Below, in pieces: positions 1-8,553 of a DNA stretch of 24,814 nt. The notes beneath the pieces are model-generated. The model was not told the origin of the DNA. It worked only from the letters and a program-made list of their open reading frames with translations, and made no database searches. How positions within the stretch are numbered: position 1 is the stretch's first letter; each line of letters opens with the position of its first letter. The translations under genes and the position numbers were made by a program. The stretch comes from CBDVBE01 sp964543525 (GTDB lineage: Bacteria; Fibrobacterota; Chitinivibrionia; Chitinivibrionales; JANQEN01). The stretch covers positions 1 to 24,814 of the forward strand of contig CAZIYW010000076.1 in the NCBI GenBank assembly GCA_964543525.1, read 5' to 3'.

Positions 1-61
1 CGATTTTAAAACCACAATAGGTAGTGGTTACTGGAGTCAACTGCATACCCATGATAGTTAA
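1..61 (+). CDS. C-terminal tail of a truncated upstream gene (tentative)
   Basis: Reading from base 2, an open frame of 19 codons ends at TAA (59-61), with residues GSGYWSQLHTHDS just before the stop. If real it is the last piece of a gene that begins left of the window. The composition (Gly, Trp, His, Thr) looks more coding than the very AT-rich DNA that follows, but 19 codons are too few to name a family, and the frame could be chance. Confidence 0.25.
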   Translation, partial: DFKTTIGSGYWSQLHTHDS

Positions 62-310
62 AATGAGACATTTTTGTCTTATGTTTCAAAACAAAATATT
101 TTTTGTTGAAAATTGAAAATTAATACAGCGGTAAAGAACTCCTTGTGCATGTAACTTTAAAACTCTTTTTAAAAACCTTTAAACACTTTTTTCAAATAAT
201 TATTGAAATTTCATTAAAGTTGTAATAAATTTATAACATAATATCAATTTCGTTATATAGATATTATTAAATAGGTAATTTTTAAACCCTAATAACATCA
301 GGAGGAAGAG

Positions 311-1468
311 GTGAAAGTCATAAAACTTTCCATAATATCTATCCTATCTGTTTACTTAATCGCTCTTTTTGCAGAAACAGACAGCGTTGTACTTCAGAAC
401 GGCCTGAATGAATATAACGGTTGTATAGATGCATGGCTTCATGACGGCTATTATAGCAGCAGTAACGACAACATGAATCACGGTGACGACGACGAATTGA
501 TTGTGTATTACGGAAATGACGGGAGTCGCTGATGCGAATCCCGGGCCCGGGTGGTCATACAATTTGATATTCCAGCCTCGGTTATTCCTTCAAACGCAGT
601 AATTACAAAAGCGACACTGTCACTATACGCCCACGCCAAATACAAATCAAACTGGAACAATGATAAAAAATATGTCTATCAGATTACCGAGAGCTGGGAT
701 GAGAGTACGGTTACATATAGGAATAAACCCAGTTACAACAATCAAAGCATAGCGAGCAATGACAATACGTCAACAGGAGTCTGGGAATCATATGATGTAA
801 CCGAGGCAATTAAAGATATTGTTGAGAACAATGCATATAATTACGGATTCCTGGTAAAGTTACAGGAGCGGTCCTACCGGGGAGTAAAATTCAGATCATC
901 AGAATCCGGTGAGATTACCGAGCGGCCAAAACTCACAATCACCTATGAAACGACGGATACTGAAGAACCTGTTGTTAAGGTCAAAACACCGAATGGTGGT
1001 GAAGTATGGCAGGAAGGAGCCACAAAAAATATTACCTGGGAGGCAACCGATAATGCAGCGGTGGTTTCAGCATCACTTTATTACAGCGCCGATGCCGGGG
1101 CAAGCTGGACGATGATAGGGGATATTTCCGGAAATCCGGGCTCCTATACCTGGACAGTTCCGAATGATGTTTCTACAAGCTGTAAAATCAAAGTGGAAGC
1201 TGAAGATGCTGCCGGGAATAAAGGAAGCGATGAATCAGATAGTGAGTTCACCATTTCCCCGATGACCGGTATCAATACAAATAGTTATAAAATCCTGCCG
1301 CACGCAAATTACACAATTACCGTAATAAACGTTCAGGGGAGGGAGATTACTACTTTTACATCCAATACTATCGGGAATATCAACAGAAAATTATCCTCAG
1401 GAGTACATATAATCCATATTTCAACTCCCGGGGAAAAAATTGTAAAAAAATATTCGTTAATTAAATAA
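311..1468 (+). CDS. Secreted DNRLRE-domain surface protein with predicted selenocysteine (copy 1)
   Basis: 385 residues if the TGA at 530-532 is read as Sec (residue 74). GTG start, with GGAGGAAGAG directly upstream. A signal peptide covers about residues 1-21. A DNRLRE-type beta domain (~25-215) carries the usual 'R.v.i.FD' strand, 'ATLSLY' and 'W....VT' motifs and 'RPKL.ITYE' end. A Ser-Thr-rich/Kre9-KNH-like domain follows (~216-315, starting 'TPNGGEVW'), then a C-terminal tail resembling FlgD/Por secretion tails. The DNRLRE domain straddles the TGA: signal peptide and first strands lie before it, the rest after it, in one frame with no other stop. The local sequence is GSR-U-CES. Cys38 in 'YNGC.D' is shared with the paralog at 2239-3378. 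DNRLRE proteins are usually surface or adhesive; a redox role is inferred only from Sec. A nonsense mutation is the alternative, but the paralog has a TGA in the same loop. Confidence 0.85.
540..556 (+). promoter_or_regulatory. Candidate bacterial SECIS after UGA of DNRLRE copy 1
   Basis: Two alternative hairpins lie just 3' of the UGA at 530-532. One is CCCG(540-543)-GGCC-CGGG(548-551). The other is GGCC(544-547)-CGGGT-GGTC(553-556), whose loop CGGGT is shared with copy 2. Loop G residues fit the usual bacterial SECIS feature. Spacing from UGA to loop (11-15 nt) is slightly shorter than typical, so a standard search could miss it. Confidence 0.45.
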
Positions 1469-1492
1469 TACAGTCTGATTTCAGTGACCATA

Positions 1493-1523
1493 TAAAAACC
1501 CGTTACCATGTAACGGTTTTTTT
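1493..1523 (+). terminator. Rho-independent terminator after DNRLRE copy 1
   Basis: The 7-bp stem CCGTTAC/GTAACGG has a 3-nt loop (CAT), is preceded by an A run and followed by seven T (1517-1523). It lies 25-55 bases after the stop of the first DNRLRE gene, so that gene is probably monocistronic. Confidence 0.85.
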
Positions 1524-1832
1524 ACGAAATCTGTAAAAACTTTTCCACATGAGCGTAAAGAAATATCATTTTATCGTGCAAATATCATAAAAAAAACATC
1601 TGCTATTGAAAACAATATTTTTGAACATTGAAATATATCTTTAAAGTATTGATATTATTATAATTACATTTTGTTCTTCAATTTAATTTAATCGCTAACA
1701 TACTATCGCGTTTTACACTACATAACCAAGAATTTCTTCATTCTTCTACTTTTTTCTTAAAATAATGTTGAAATAATACGTTTTTTGTAATAAATTAATA
1801 ATAATTGGGAGTATTTAAACAAAGTGAGTGGA

Positions 1833-2100
1833 GTGTTGTGAAAGCAGGTGTGCTTTCTTCAACACAAAATTAAGCTTATTAATTAGATAAAGCTCCTTAA
1901 TGGTCAAAGTACGAGGGGACGTACTAAAACACGGTACGGAGAGGTATAAAGACCGAGATTTATGTACTTTTGTCTTTATTAAGGACGGCGGGATGTTTAT
2001 AAGGGTCAGATACAGAAAGTGCTGATGTAGCAGCTTCTCTCCAGCCCGGGAGGCTGAGTATATACATCCCCAGGGTATACGTTCGTTAAACCCGTATCAT
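1833..2100 (+). ncRNA. Candidate structured RNA or long leader upstream of DNRLRE copy 2
   Basis: A GC-richer island inside an AT-rich gap (1469-2238) that has no convincing ORF. Successive complementary arms are visible. Hairpin 1833-1865 pairs GTGTTG/CAACAC and GAAAGC/GCTTTC around AGGTGT. A long stem pairs CCTTAAT (1895-1901) with ATTAAGG (1978-1984) and AAAGTAC (1906-1912) with GTACTTT (1964-1970), enclosing CGTAC/GTACG (1920-1924/1934-1938). A third domain closes with GGGATGT/ACATCCC (1990-1996/2064-2070) and contains CAGCC/GGCTG. ATACG..CGTAT followed by a T-rich stretch near 2100 could end the transcript. It matches no RNA family I can name. It may be a free RNA or the 5' leader of the gene at 2239. 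The strand is assumed from that gene. Confidence 0.4.
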
Positions 2101-2238
2101 TCCCTTTTTAACCATCCTATATTTGATTTTACTATTACCGATAACTTTAACCGTATATTTACATATTTACAAAAAGGAAATGTCTGATATGATATTTTTA
2201 TATACACAATTTTTCACATTTTTAAAAGGGAGGGTACA

Positions 2239-3378
2239 GTGAAAGTCCTGAAACTTTCCATCTCGTGTATCTTGTTTTTAACTCTGTTTGCCGGGGCCCA
2301 GGTATTCGATATTGTCCTGCAGAACGGAGATGATTACACCGGTTGTGAGGATTCATATATCTACAGCCGGAGTTCAAGCTCCAATTACGGCGGCAAAGAT
2401 GTTCTTTCCATGCTGTATGAAAAGTGTTCCAGTTGAAGCGGCACGGTATATTATCATGCCCGGGTGGCAATAAAATTCGACCTTTCAACAATCCCTGAAA
2501 ACGCTGTTATAAAAAAGGCTACTCTGTCACTATATGCGTATGACAGAAATGTGGGAACTCAGTATCTCAATAACGGCCCGAAAAAACTGTATCAGTTCAC
2601 CTCCAGCTGGGAGGAATCGGATATAACCTACAGAAATGTGCCCGATATCTCCAGCACCGCACTGGCGTCAAACAATAATTCTCAACTGAAAAAATGGGAA
2701 GACTTTGATGTTACGGACTATGTAAAAGGCGTTATTGAGAATGGTGAAAACAATTACGGTTTCCTGTTGCGCCACAGTTCAAGCAGTTATGGTGTTAAAT
2801 ACCGTTCTTCCGAATATTCCGAAACAGAATACCGGCCTAAACTGGCGGTAACCTACGAAGTTATTGATGAGGAACCTCCTGAAATAACCGTTACCTCACC
2901 AAACGGCGGTGAAGAGTTCAAAGAAGGTGCAATGGTGAATATAACGTGGACTGCTCAGGATAATGTCGCGGTTGTATCCTGTAAAGTATCATATTGCACA
3001 GATGGCCGGCCGAACTGGATTCTTATAGAAGAAATTAACGGTAATCCCGGTACTTTGGCCTGGACCGTTCCGAATACCTTTTCCAAAAAATGTAAAATTC
3101 ATGTTGAGGTTTCGGATGCTGCCGGTAATGTCGGTGTTGATGAATCTGATTTGACCTTTACCATTGATCCCATGACCGGTATCATTCCGGATGTTACAAA
3201 AATAACGCCTGATCAGATTTACACAGTAACGGTAACCAGTGTGCAGGGAAGAGAGATTGCGAAATTCAAGACAAATAATCCAAATACAATCCGGAAAACT
3301 CTTCCTTCCGGTTTGAATATCGTTCAGATCAAATCGGCGGATAAAAAAGTGACGAAAAAGACTTACGTAATAAAGTAA
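2239..3378 (+). CDS. Secreted DNRLRE-domain surface protein with predicted selenocysteine (copy 2)
   Basis: 379 residues if the TGA at 2434-2436 is read as Sec (residue 66). GTG start after GGGAGGG. Signal peptide about residues 1-20. The DNRLRE-type beta domain, Ser-Thr-rich/Kre9-like domain ('TSPNGGEEF', ~213-310) and basic C-terminal tail all match copy 1 (311-1468) along their whole length. The local sequence is KCSS-U-SGT, a CxxU redox-type motif, and it sits in the loop before the 'ARVAIKFD' strand exactly as the UGA does in copy 1. The frame is open on both sides of the single TGA. Cys36 in 'YTGC.D' is conserved with copy 1 and is a possible selenylsulfide partner. Function is unknown; the protein is presumably exported to the cell surface. 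I know of no described DNRLRE selenoprotein, but this needs a search. Confidence 0.87.
2457..2469 (+). promoter_or_regulatory. Candidate bacterial SECIS after UGA of DNRLRE copy 2
   Basis: TGCC-CGGGT-GGCA forms a 4-bp hairpin whose loop begins 24 nt after the UGA (2434-2436), inside the usual bacterial window, with G as second loop base. TAT/ATA pairs can extend it across a small bulge. The loop and flanks (GCCCGGGTGG) are identical to copy 1. They also encode a conserved Ala-Arg-Val, so protein constraint could explain part of the identity. Confidence 0.5.
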
Positions 3379-3548
3379 AATAAACCGGTATCGAACGGTA
3401 TCGGAAAAACCGTTATAAGCGCCTCAACGACACAAGAGGCAATATCAAACAGCAGCGCCGCTTAAATTCGGTAATACTCCGGATAGGAACCACGCGGACT
3501 GACCGGAGGGGTGGAGGGATAAATTTCCGTAAAGACCGGATTTTACTA

Positions 3549-4571
3549 CTATAAAATCTGAACCTTATCTTTCCACCCGCTGCTGATCAGTACTGTGCCG
3601 CTGCTGTCAACTACCACACATTCAAGCAGGGGGCGCTTTTCAACAAAAGTGAGTATTTCTTCACCGGATAAACAGAAAAGGCCGGTGCTGAGCACATCTG
3701 CTATTATTGGATCCATGCACCAGATAGTCAGGCTTTGATTTTCGCCACAACTATACCCGGTGTGGGGGTTGAAAATATGGTGATACCGCTTACCGTCCTT
3801 AATCCAGTACCGCTCATAATCTCCGCTTGTGACAACACTGCCGCTGTCCAGGCGGAATGCCCCCATAATAGCGTTTTCTTTACGGGGGTGCTTTATACCG
3901 ACACGCCAAGGCTCGCCGTCGGGTCTTCCCCCCTTCCCGATAATATCGCCTCCGGCAACGATAAGATAGTCGGTGTATCCCAGCGCATCAAGCTGTCGGG
4001 CCATTTCCCGCAGTGAAAAGCCTTTGGCGATACCTCCCACATCAATAACAACATCATCGTCCTGAAAATGAATGGTCCGTTCCAGTGTGTCGATCTTAAC
4101 ATCTCTGTAATCAACACGCTGCAGCGCCCTGATAATAGCTGCAGACTCCGGAATGACCTCTTTAACAGTATCCTTTTCACCAAAGCCCCAGAGTTCCTTG
4201 ACCGGTAATATCGTTATATCGAACATACCGTCAAGAGTGTCTCCATAGCGTAACCCGGTTGAAATCATTTCAGTGAGTATTGGCGACAAGATGCGGGAAG
4301 AATCTTCTTTACGGTTAACCGCCAAAACTTCGGATCCGCCACAGGTCTGGGAGAATCTTACTTCAAAATCTTCAAGCAGTGAATCGATGGCCTGCCAGGT
4401 TTCGGTAATTCGTTTTCCCTTATCCGCATTTTCCCGTCCGGACACTACTACCGTTACTTCGACAACAGTATCCATGCGAAAGAACGTATGTTTGGCCTTG
4501 AACACCGCATCGTGCTTTTGACAGGCAAGAAAAATACACACGGCAAATAATATGAAATATCTTTTTTCCAT
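3549..4571 (-). CDS. apbE: FAD:protein FMN transferase (ApbE family)
   Basis: 340 residues, full length for the family. ApbE enzymes attach FMN covalently to a Thr/Ser of redox proteins such as RnfG/NqrC subunits, using FAD and Mg2+, outside the cytoplasmic membrane. Visible motifs are 'FFRMDTVVEVTV' near the N-terminus, 'IDVGGIAKGFSL' and 'VAGGDIIGKGG' in the middle, 'SVVTSGDYER', and 'HHIFNPHTGYS' (~270-280), the metal and flavin site. The N-terminus is hydrophobic and ends 'FLAC', so export as a lipoprotein is likely though the lipobox is not perfect. ATG start with GGAAGGA just upstream. No flavinylated target gene is in the window. It is an isolated gene, convergent with the DNRLRE gene to its left. 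Confidence 0.92.
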   Translation of the reverse strand: MEKRYFILFAVCIFLACQKHDAVFKAKHTFFRMDTVVEVTVVVSGRENADKGKRITETWQAIDSLLEDFEVRFSQTCGGSEVLAVNRKEDSSRILSPILTEMISTGLRYGDTLDGMFDITILPVKELWGFGEKDTVKEVIPESAAIIRALQRVDYRDVKIDTLERTIHFQDDDVVIDVGGIAKGFSLREMARQLDALGYTDYLIVAGGDIIGKGGRPDGEPWRVGIKHPRKENAIMGAFRLDSGSVVTSGDYERYWIKDGKRYHHIFNPHTGYSCGENQSLTIWCMDPIIADVLSTGLFCLSGEEILTFVEKRPLLECVVVDSSGTVLISSGWKDKVQIL

Positions 4572-4955
4572 TTTCCTTCCCGATGTATGGTGTCATGGAA
4601 CCGAGAGAATTACTGCACGGTGACAGGCAGTAAAGTGTTATAAAATAATTAGTTCGTGGTAACTATAGCCAACCTTTAACTCCGCTTGCCGTTGCACCCC
4701 TTAAATCCAACGAAGGAGAGCTTTTATTGATGGGATACTATAACAAAATCAAATTTTATACGTCCCATTCGGCTGTGCACTGAGCAGTACGACATATTCA
4801 CTGTATCACCTGGCGAAAGTAGGAATTTGGAAGGCGTAACTGACAATCGATCATACGAACTATTCAATACCGGCAGACGGAAATGTGTAATGGGTGCAAC
4901 AAAAAAGGGGTAACACTGTTACCCCTTCCTATACAGACGTATATCATGATTTTCT
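4572..4955. other. Intergenic region between ApbE and the DcaP-like porin genes
   Basis: No gene is supported here. It holds the porin terminator at its right end (4899-4927). A 16-codon ORF beginning ATGGGATAC (about 4731, + strand, with GAAGGAG upstream) was seen but looks like chance. The ApbE promoter should lie in the left part; no clear -35/-10 pair was recognised. Confidence 0.5.
4899..4927 (-). terminator. Rho-independent terminator of the DcaP-like porin gene
   Basis: Read on the minus strand: 10-bp perfect stem AAGGGGTAAC/GTTACCCCTT with a 3-nt loop, followed by a T run. It lies about 30 bases after the porin stop codon. Confidence 0.9.
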
Positions 4956-6182
4956 CTAAAAAACGATCTTTCCTGCAAAGTCAATCACATGTGCTTTCAG
5001 CTTGCTTTCCTTATCCAGCATCTCGAATATTGCTCCCGCCATTCCCTCCTCGGTGAGCTGAGTAATAAGGAGCTCATATTCAACTGATAATGAAAAGTAT
5101 TTCCCGATAGGGAACACCAGATCGCTGTAGAAAGCCATATTGCTTTCGATCGGTATGTAATCAGAGGTTACATAATCGCCGAGATCTTCTGTAGTATTCT
5201 TCTCCATACCGTATCCCACTACGATATTAAAGAAATCGACAGGTTTAGAGATTGCATTGACCCAGAAACCGAGACTCTTTCTTTTATCACCCTTACTGCC
5301 GCTGCCTGCAATAGAGAAGACATTGCTGTTATTCAGATTCTGTCCCATAGCGAACTCACCCTTTAAAGCAAACAGCGCATGAATAGGCAGGTTTACATCA
5401 GCAGCAAATCCCCAGGTTGCCACATCTCTTTCATCATTAAACATACCGTACAATCCACTGGCACCAATAGCATAGCCGTCAAGAAAACCGACAAAAAGAC
5501 GCCCCTGAAACTGCGGTACTTCTGCCAGGTTATCGGCGCCGGGACCGGCGTCACCTTCTTTGGCCCCTTCAGCAACACAGACATCAATACCCGGCTTTAC
5601 TCCCTCAAGTGGAATAGTATAGCCCAGGCGAAGCTGCGGTCTGCGAAATCCATAGTTACCGGTGTACCACATGTTTGCGTTGGTATTATTGGTGGTAGGA
5701 TTGAGTGGTGAGAAAACATCCCACTGCTGACCGACACGGATATCAAGACCTTCAACAGGTATACACTGCGCATAAGCCTGGCGCAATCTCGGATTCGTGT
5801 TGAAATTATTCTTGTTGCTGAAAAAATCGACTTCAACGGTACCACCTACCTTGACTCCCTTAACCTCGGCAGTTCCTTTCAGACCGACACGGGAATGTTG
5901 AGCTGTAAAACTCAGATACGGTACCTCTTCCTCTTCAAGACCGGTAGCGCTTGCCGGAGACACGATTGTATTGCTGTCAAATGACACGGTGGAATTTGAA
6001 GAATAAATCATATCCCCCTTGAGGAAGCCGTAGGGCTCCAGCTTAGGCCTGGCAAACGATTTGGCAGGAGCAGACTCCGTAACTGCCGGAGCAGCCGTTT
6101 CTGCCTTTACCTCTTTGGCCTCTTCTGCGATAACAACACATAAAAAACCCGATGCAATGAGAAGAATAAGTAGCTTTTTCAA
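4956..6182 (-). CDS. DcaP-like outer-membrane porin
   Basis: 408 residues with a signal peptide (~1-19, cleaved after a VIA segment), an Ala/Glu-rich linker (~20-45), then a beta-barrel. It resembles DcaP-type trimeric porins: 'YGFLKGDMIY', 'FTAQHSRVGLKG', 'GTVEVDFFS', 'NPRLRQAYA', 'RVGQQWDVFSPLNP', and a terminal Phe, as barrel-assembly signals require. The predicted start is TTG (6180-6182) with a GGGGG ribosome binding site five bases upstream; no better start was seen. It has its own terminator, and the gene on its upstream side ends before a terminator too, so it is probably transcribed alone. DcaP porins pass small anionic solutes such as dicarboxylates; the solute here is not known. 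Confidence 0.85.
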   Translation of the reverse strand: MKKLLILLIASGFLCVVIAEEAKEVKAETAAPAVTESAPAKSFARPKLEPYGFLKGDMIYSSNSTVSFDSNTIVSPASATGLEEEEVPYLSFTAQHSRVGLKGTAEVKGVKVGGTVEVDFFSNKNNFNTNPRLRQAYAQCIPVEGLDIRVGQQWDVFSPLNPTTNNTNANMWYTGNYGFRRPQLRLGYTIPLEGVKPGIDVCVAEGAKEGDAGPGADNLAEVPQFQGRLFVGFLDGYAIGASGLYGMFNDERDVATWGFAADVNLPIHALFALKGEFAMGQNLNNSNVFSIAGSGSKGDKRKSLGFWVNAISKPVDFFNIVVGYGMEKNTTEDLGDYVTSDYIPIESNMAFYSDLVFPIGKYFSLSVEYELLITQLTEEGMAGAIFEMLDKESKLKAHVIDFAGKIVF

Positions 6183-6319
6183 GCCAACCCCCTTTTTTAG
6201 ATTTTAAAGAAAAGAACTCGTTAAAAAGTTAACAGGAAATGTTACTGAATAACATAATATTTCGCAATTACGATGTAAACGAAAATTGTTACTATATCCA
6301 ACTTTTTACATACGGTCAA

Positions 6320-6401
6320 ATCGAGTAGGAGATGAGGGAGGGCTCTAAGGCTCTACCTCATCGACCTCTCACACCACCCGTTGGTATACGGCGGTTTCTC
6401 C
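6320..6401 (-). mobile_element. Remnant of a group II intron 3' end (domains V-VI)
   Basis: On the minus strand the block runs from an ACCGCCGTATACC hairpin through GGTGTGAGAGGTCG and a long domain VI-like hairpin to CCTCCCTCATCTCCTACTCGAT. This is the familiar 3' end of bacterial group II introns (domain V 3' strand, domain VI, and the CTACTCGAT terminus). The domain V hairpin appears shortened by several bases and no reverse transcriptase or 5' intron part is near, so it is a dead fragment. Identification is from remembered family sequence, not a search. Confidence 0.7.
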
Positions 6402-6425
6402 TTAAAGAACAGTGCCATGCATGGC

Positions 6426-6462
6426 GCACAAAAACAGGGAGACTATTAAAGCTCTCCCTGTT
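6426..6462 (-). terminator. Rho-independent terminator ending the ABC/barrel operon
   Basis: The 10-bp stem AACAGGGAGA/TCTCCCTGTT (6433-6442/6453-6462) has a 10-nt loop and, on the minus strand, is followed by a T run. It lies about 60 bases after the stop of the outer-membrane barrel gene. A second smaller hairpin (GTGCCAT..ATGGCGCAC, 6412-6428) abuts it. Confidence 0.9.
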
Positions 6463-6521
6463 CCATCATTTCCTGTAAACCACCTGAAAAAGCGGGTTAA
6501 TTCAGTACTGCACCGGGGGTA

Positions 6522-7721
6522 TTAAAATTTGGCCATAAAGAAAAGTTCAGGCCGCAGTCGGAGTTCGGAGGTATCATCTTCACTGTTGCCAAAACTCCAG
6601 ATTCTCACACGAGGCATCAATGTCAGTGATTTAATAGGAATCGCATATTTCAGATCAAAATGGATTAGGTGGTAATTAATCACCGGATCCGCTTCACGAT
6701 CTTTTGTCAGGCCAAAATTAAAAATTACAATACCTTTACCAAAACCGGGCTTGACTGTAACTGCTGCATTAGCAAGCATGCCTAACGGTGCGTTAAAATC
6801 TCCGGACATTACCGCATCATTCTTGTAACCGCCAATTGCATAGCCAAGATTTACACCAAGTTGCTTAATCGGATTGATACCGATATCCATACCGCCGCAC
6901 AATGTATGGTTCGCATCCTCTTTGTCGGCGGAGCGGTACTTGTTGGTCATCATGTGAAGTACCGGCAGGAATGAGATTTTCTTTTCAAGAATGTTGATGG
7001 GTACCTGCCATACGAATCTGAGTTGATCATTTTTAAGAGCGTTCGAGATATAATCCTTACCCGCATCAGTGGCAATAGCAGAGATGAAATTAAGTCCAAT
7101 AGATGCCGCATCATCATTAAGGAATTGAAATCCAAAATTCAATCCTGTCTGTGAATTGTTCATATAGACTTTCCAGGAGGTAATACCGGCTTCACAGCAG
7201 TCCTTATTTGCCATATACCCATGCTGCTCGGTATACGCAAGATTCAGTACGGTATTTGCCATGACAGGAATGATACCGAAACTGATTGAGAATACCGGGA
7301 CTTTCCACTTGAAATACATCTCTGGTATGGAAAGTATTCTGTAATTATAGTTAGTTGTATCTTTAAAAAACATTTTTGTAAGATTATCACTTACCTTATC
7401 TGTCGCATAGCCGGAAGGATTAGACAGGCGCATACCGAAACAGATATTCTCATTAACCTTCGCTTTAACCTTAAAATTCCAGGCATAATTATTTGTATAA
7501 TCGCCTGTGGCGGGCAACTCTTCACCTTCAGGATCCTTTTTCTTGACATAGTGTACCCGGAGTCGGAACTGTACATCACCGCCAATGGTGATGTCGGGTT
7601 TTGCCTTATCAGCCTTCTGCATGGGTGCGGCCGGTTTCTTTTCCGTCTCAGCCGCAAAGGAACTAGTGACAAGTGCACAAACCATCACCAGATCGGTTAA
7701 AAGAATATGTATTTTACGCAT
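6522..7721 (-). CDS. Outer-membrane beta-barrel protein of the ABC operon
   Basis: 399 residues: signal peptide (~1-23, ending SSFAA), a short charged linker, then alternating beta-strand sequence with a C-terminal '...LRLRPELFFMAKF' ending in Phe, as in outer-membrane barrels. The barrel begins 'ITIGGDVQFRLRV', like alginate-export or porin-type families, but I cannot name the exact family. ATG start with a very strong site, AAGGAGG, four bases upstream. It follows the ABC ATPase gene by only 64 bases on the same strand with no terminator between, so it is probably the last gene of that operon. The inference is that it passes the importer's substrate across the outer membrane. Confidence 0.8.
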   Translation of the reverse strand: MRKIHILLTDLVMVCALVTSSFAAETEKKPAAPMQKADKAKPDITIGGDVQFRLRVHYVKKKDPEGEELPATGDYTNNYAWNFKVKAKVNENICFGMRLSNPSGYATDKVSDNLTKMFFKDTTNYNYRILSIPEMYFKWKVPVFSISFGIIPVMANTVLNLAYTEQHGYMANKDCCEAGITSWKVYMNNSQTGLNFGFQFLNDDAASIGLNFISAIATDAGKDYISNALKNDQLRFVWQVPINILEKKISFLPVLHMMTNKYRSADKEDANHTLCGGMDIGINPIKQLGVNLGYAIGGYKNDAVMSGDFNAPLGMLANAAVTVKPGFGKGIVIFNFGLTKDREADPVINYHLIHFDLKYAIPIKSLTLMPRVRIWSFGNSEDDTSELRLRPELFFMAKF

Positions 7722-7785
7722 AAAACCTCCTTGAGAGATTAATTTGGTAACAGATACAGGATAAAAAGCATACTTTTCTCACTTT

Positions 7786-8553
7786 TCATTTTGATTCTCT
7801 ATCAAGTATTTTACCCAGTATATTTCTTATTCGTATATGCAAATCAATAAATTCCTTTGACTGCCGCTGCCGCGGCCGCGGCAGATCAACAGTAATTTCT
7901 TGCTCAATACTCCCCGGACTGTCACGCATGATATAAATTCGTGTCGCGAGAAATACTGCTTCATCGATATTATGCGTAACAAAAATGATTGTTTTTTTTT
8001 CGCGCTCCCAGATTGTAAGCAGCTCTTCCTGCAGACGGTGCCGGGTTCGTTCATCAAGCGCCCCGAACGGCTCATCCATAAGCAGCATTTTTGGATTATA
8101 GGCCAGGGCCCGGGCTATTGCCGCGCGCTGCTGCATGCCGCCTGACAGTTCATAGGGGTAGGCCTTTTCAAATCCGGCAAGTCCCACAAGCTCAATTAAT
8201 TCCCGTACTTTTTCATACCGTATATTCTTATCCATTCCCTTCAGCGCCAGACTGAAAGAGATATTATCAATTACGTTGCACCAGGGAAACAGGGAATATT
8301 GCTGAAACACCAGGGTGGCGTCAGGATTAATATCAGTTATGCGCTTCCCAGCCATCAGCGCCCGTCCGGCGGTGGGCTGCTCCAGTCCGGCAATAAGCCG
8401 CAGCAGGGTTGTCTTGCCGCACCCTGTTGATCCGACAATACAGATACATTCACCCTCCTCGCATACCATGGAAATATGTTTCAGTGCGACGACCGGTTCC
8501 TGTTTTCCGCCCGAATACACTTTGTCAATATTGTCGAGTGAGAGAAAAGCCAT
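7786..8553 (-). CDS. ABC importer ATPase (SsuB/TauB/NrtD type)
   Basis: 255 residues, normal length. It binds and hydrolyses ATP to drive import through the permease encoded just upstream. Walker A 'GSTGCGKTTLLRL' (~41-53), signature 'LSGGMQQRAAIARAL', Walker B 'LLMDEPFGALDE', and switch His in 'IIFVTHN' are all intact. The ATG at 8551-8553 is preferred to the GTG three bases earlier because GGAG then sits at a proper 5-base distance. The start overlaps the permease stop (TGATG), showing translational coupling. The family covers sulfonate, taurine, nitrate, cyanate and pyrimidine-precursor importers; substrate is not encoded in this subunit. Confidence 0.93.
   Translation of the reverse strand: MAFLSLDNIDKVYSGGKQEPVVALKHISMVCEEGECICIVGSTGCGKTTLLRLIAGLEQPTAGRALMAGKRITDINPDATLVFQQYSLFPWCNVIDNISFSLALKGMDKNIRYEKVRELIELVGLAGFEKAYPYELSGGMQQRAAIARALAYNPKMLLMDEPFGALDERTRHRLQEELLTIWEREKKTIIFVTHNIDEAVFLATRIYIMRDSPGSIEQEITVDLPRPRQRQSKEFIDLHIRIRNILGKILDRESK

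Noticed and set aside
1990..2070. tRNA-Sec or another tRNA in the foldable block
   Set aside because: No acceptor stem with CCA-type end, no UCA anticodon arm and no T-arm GTTCGA pattern were found.
4731..4783. Short ORF with GAAGGAG upstream on the plus strand
   Set aside because: Only 16 codons to the first stop, with no family features, and no SECIS-like hairpin was evident for the TGA.
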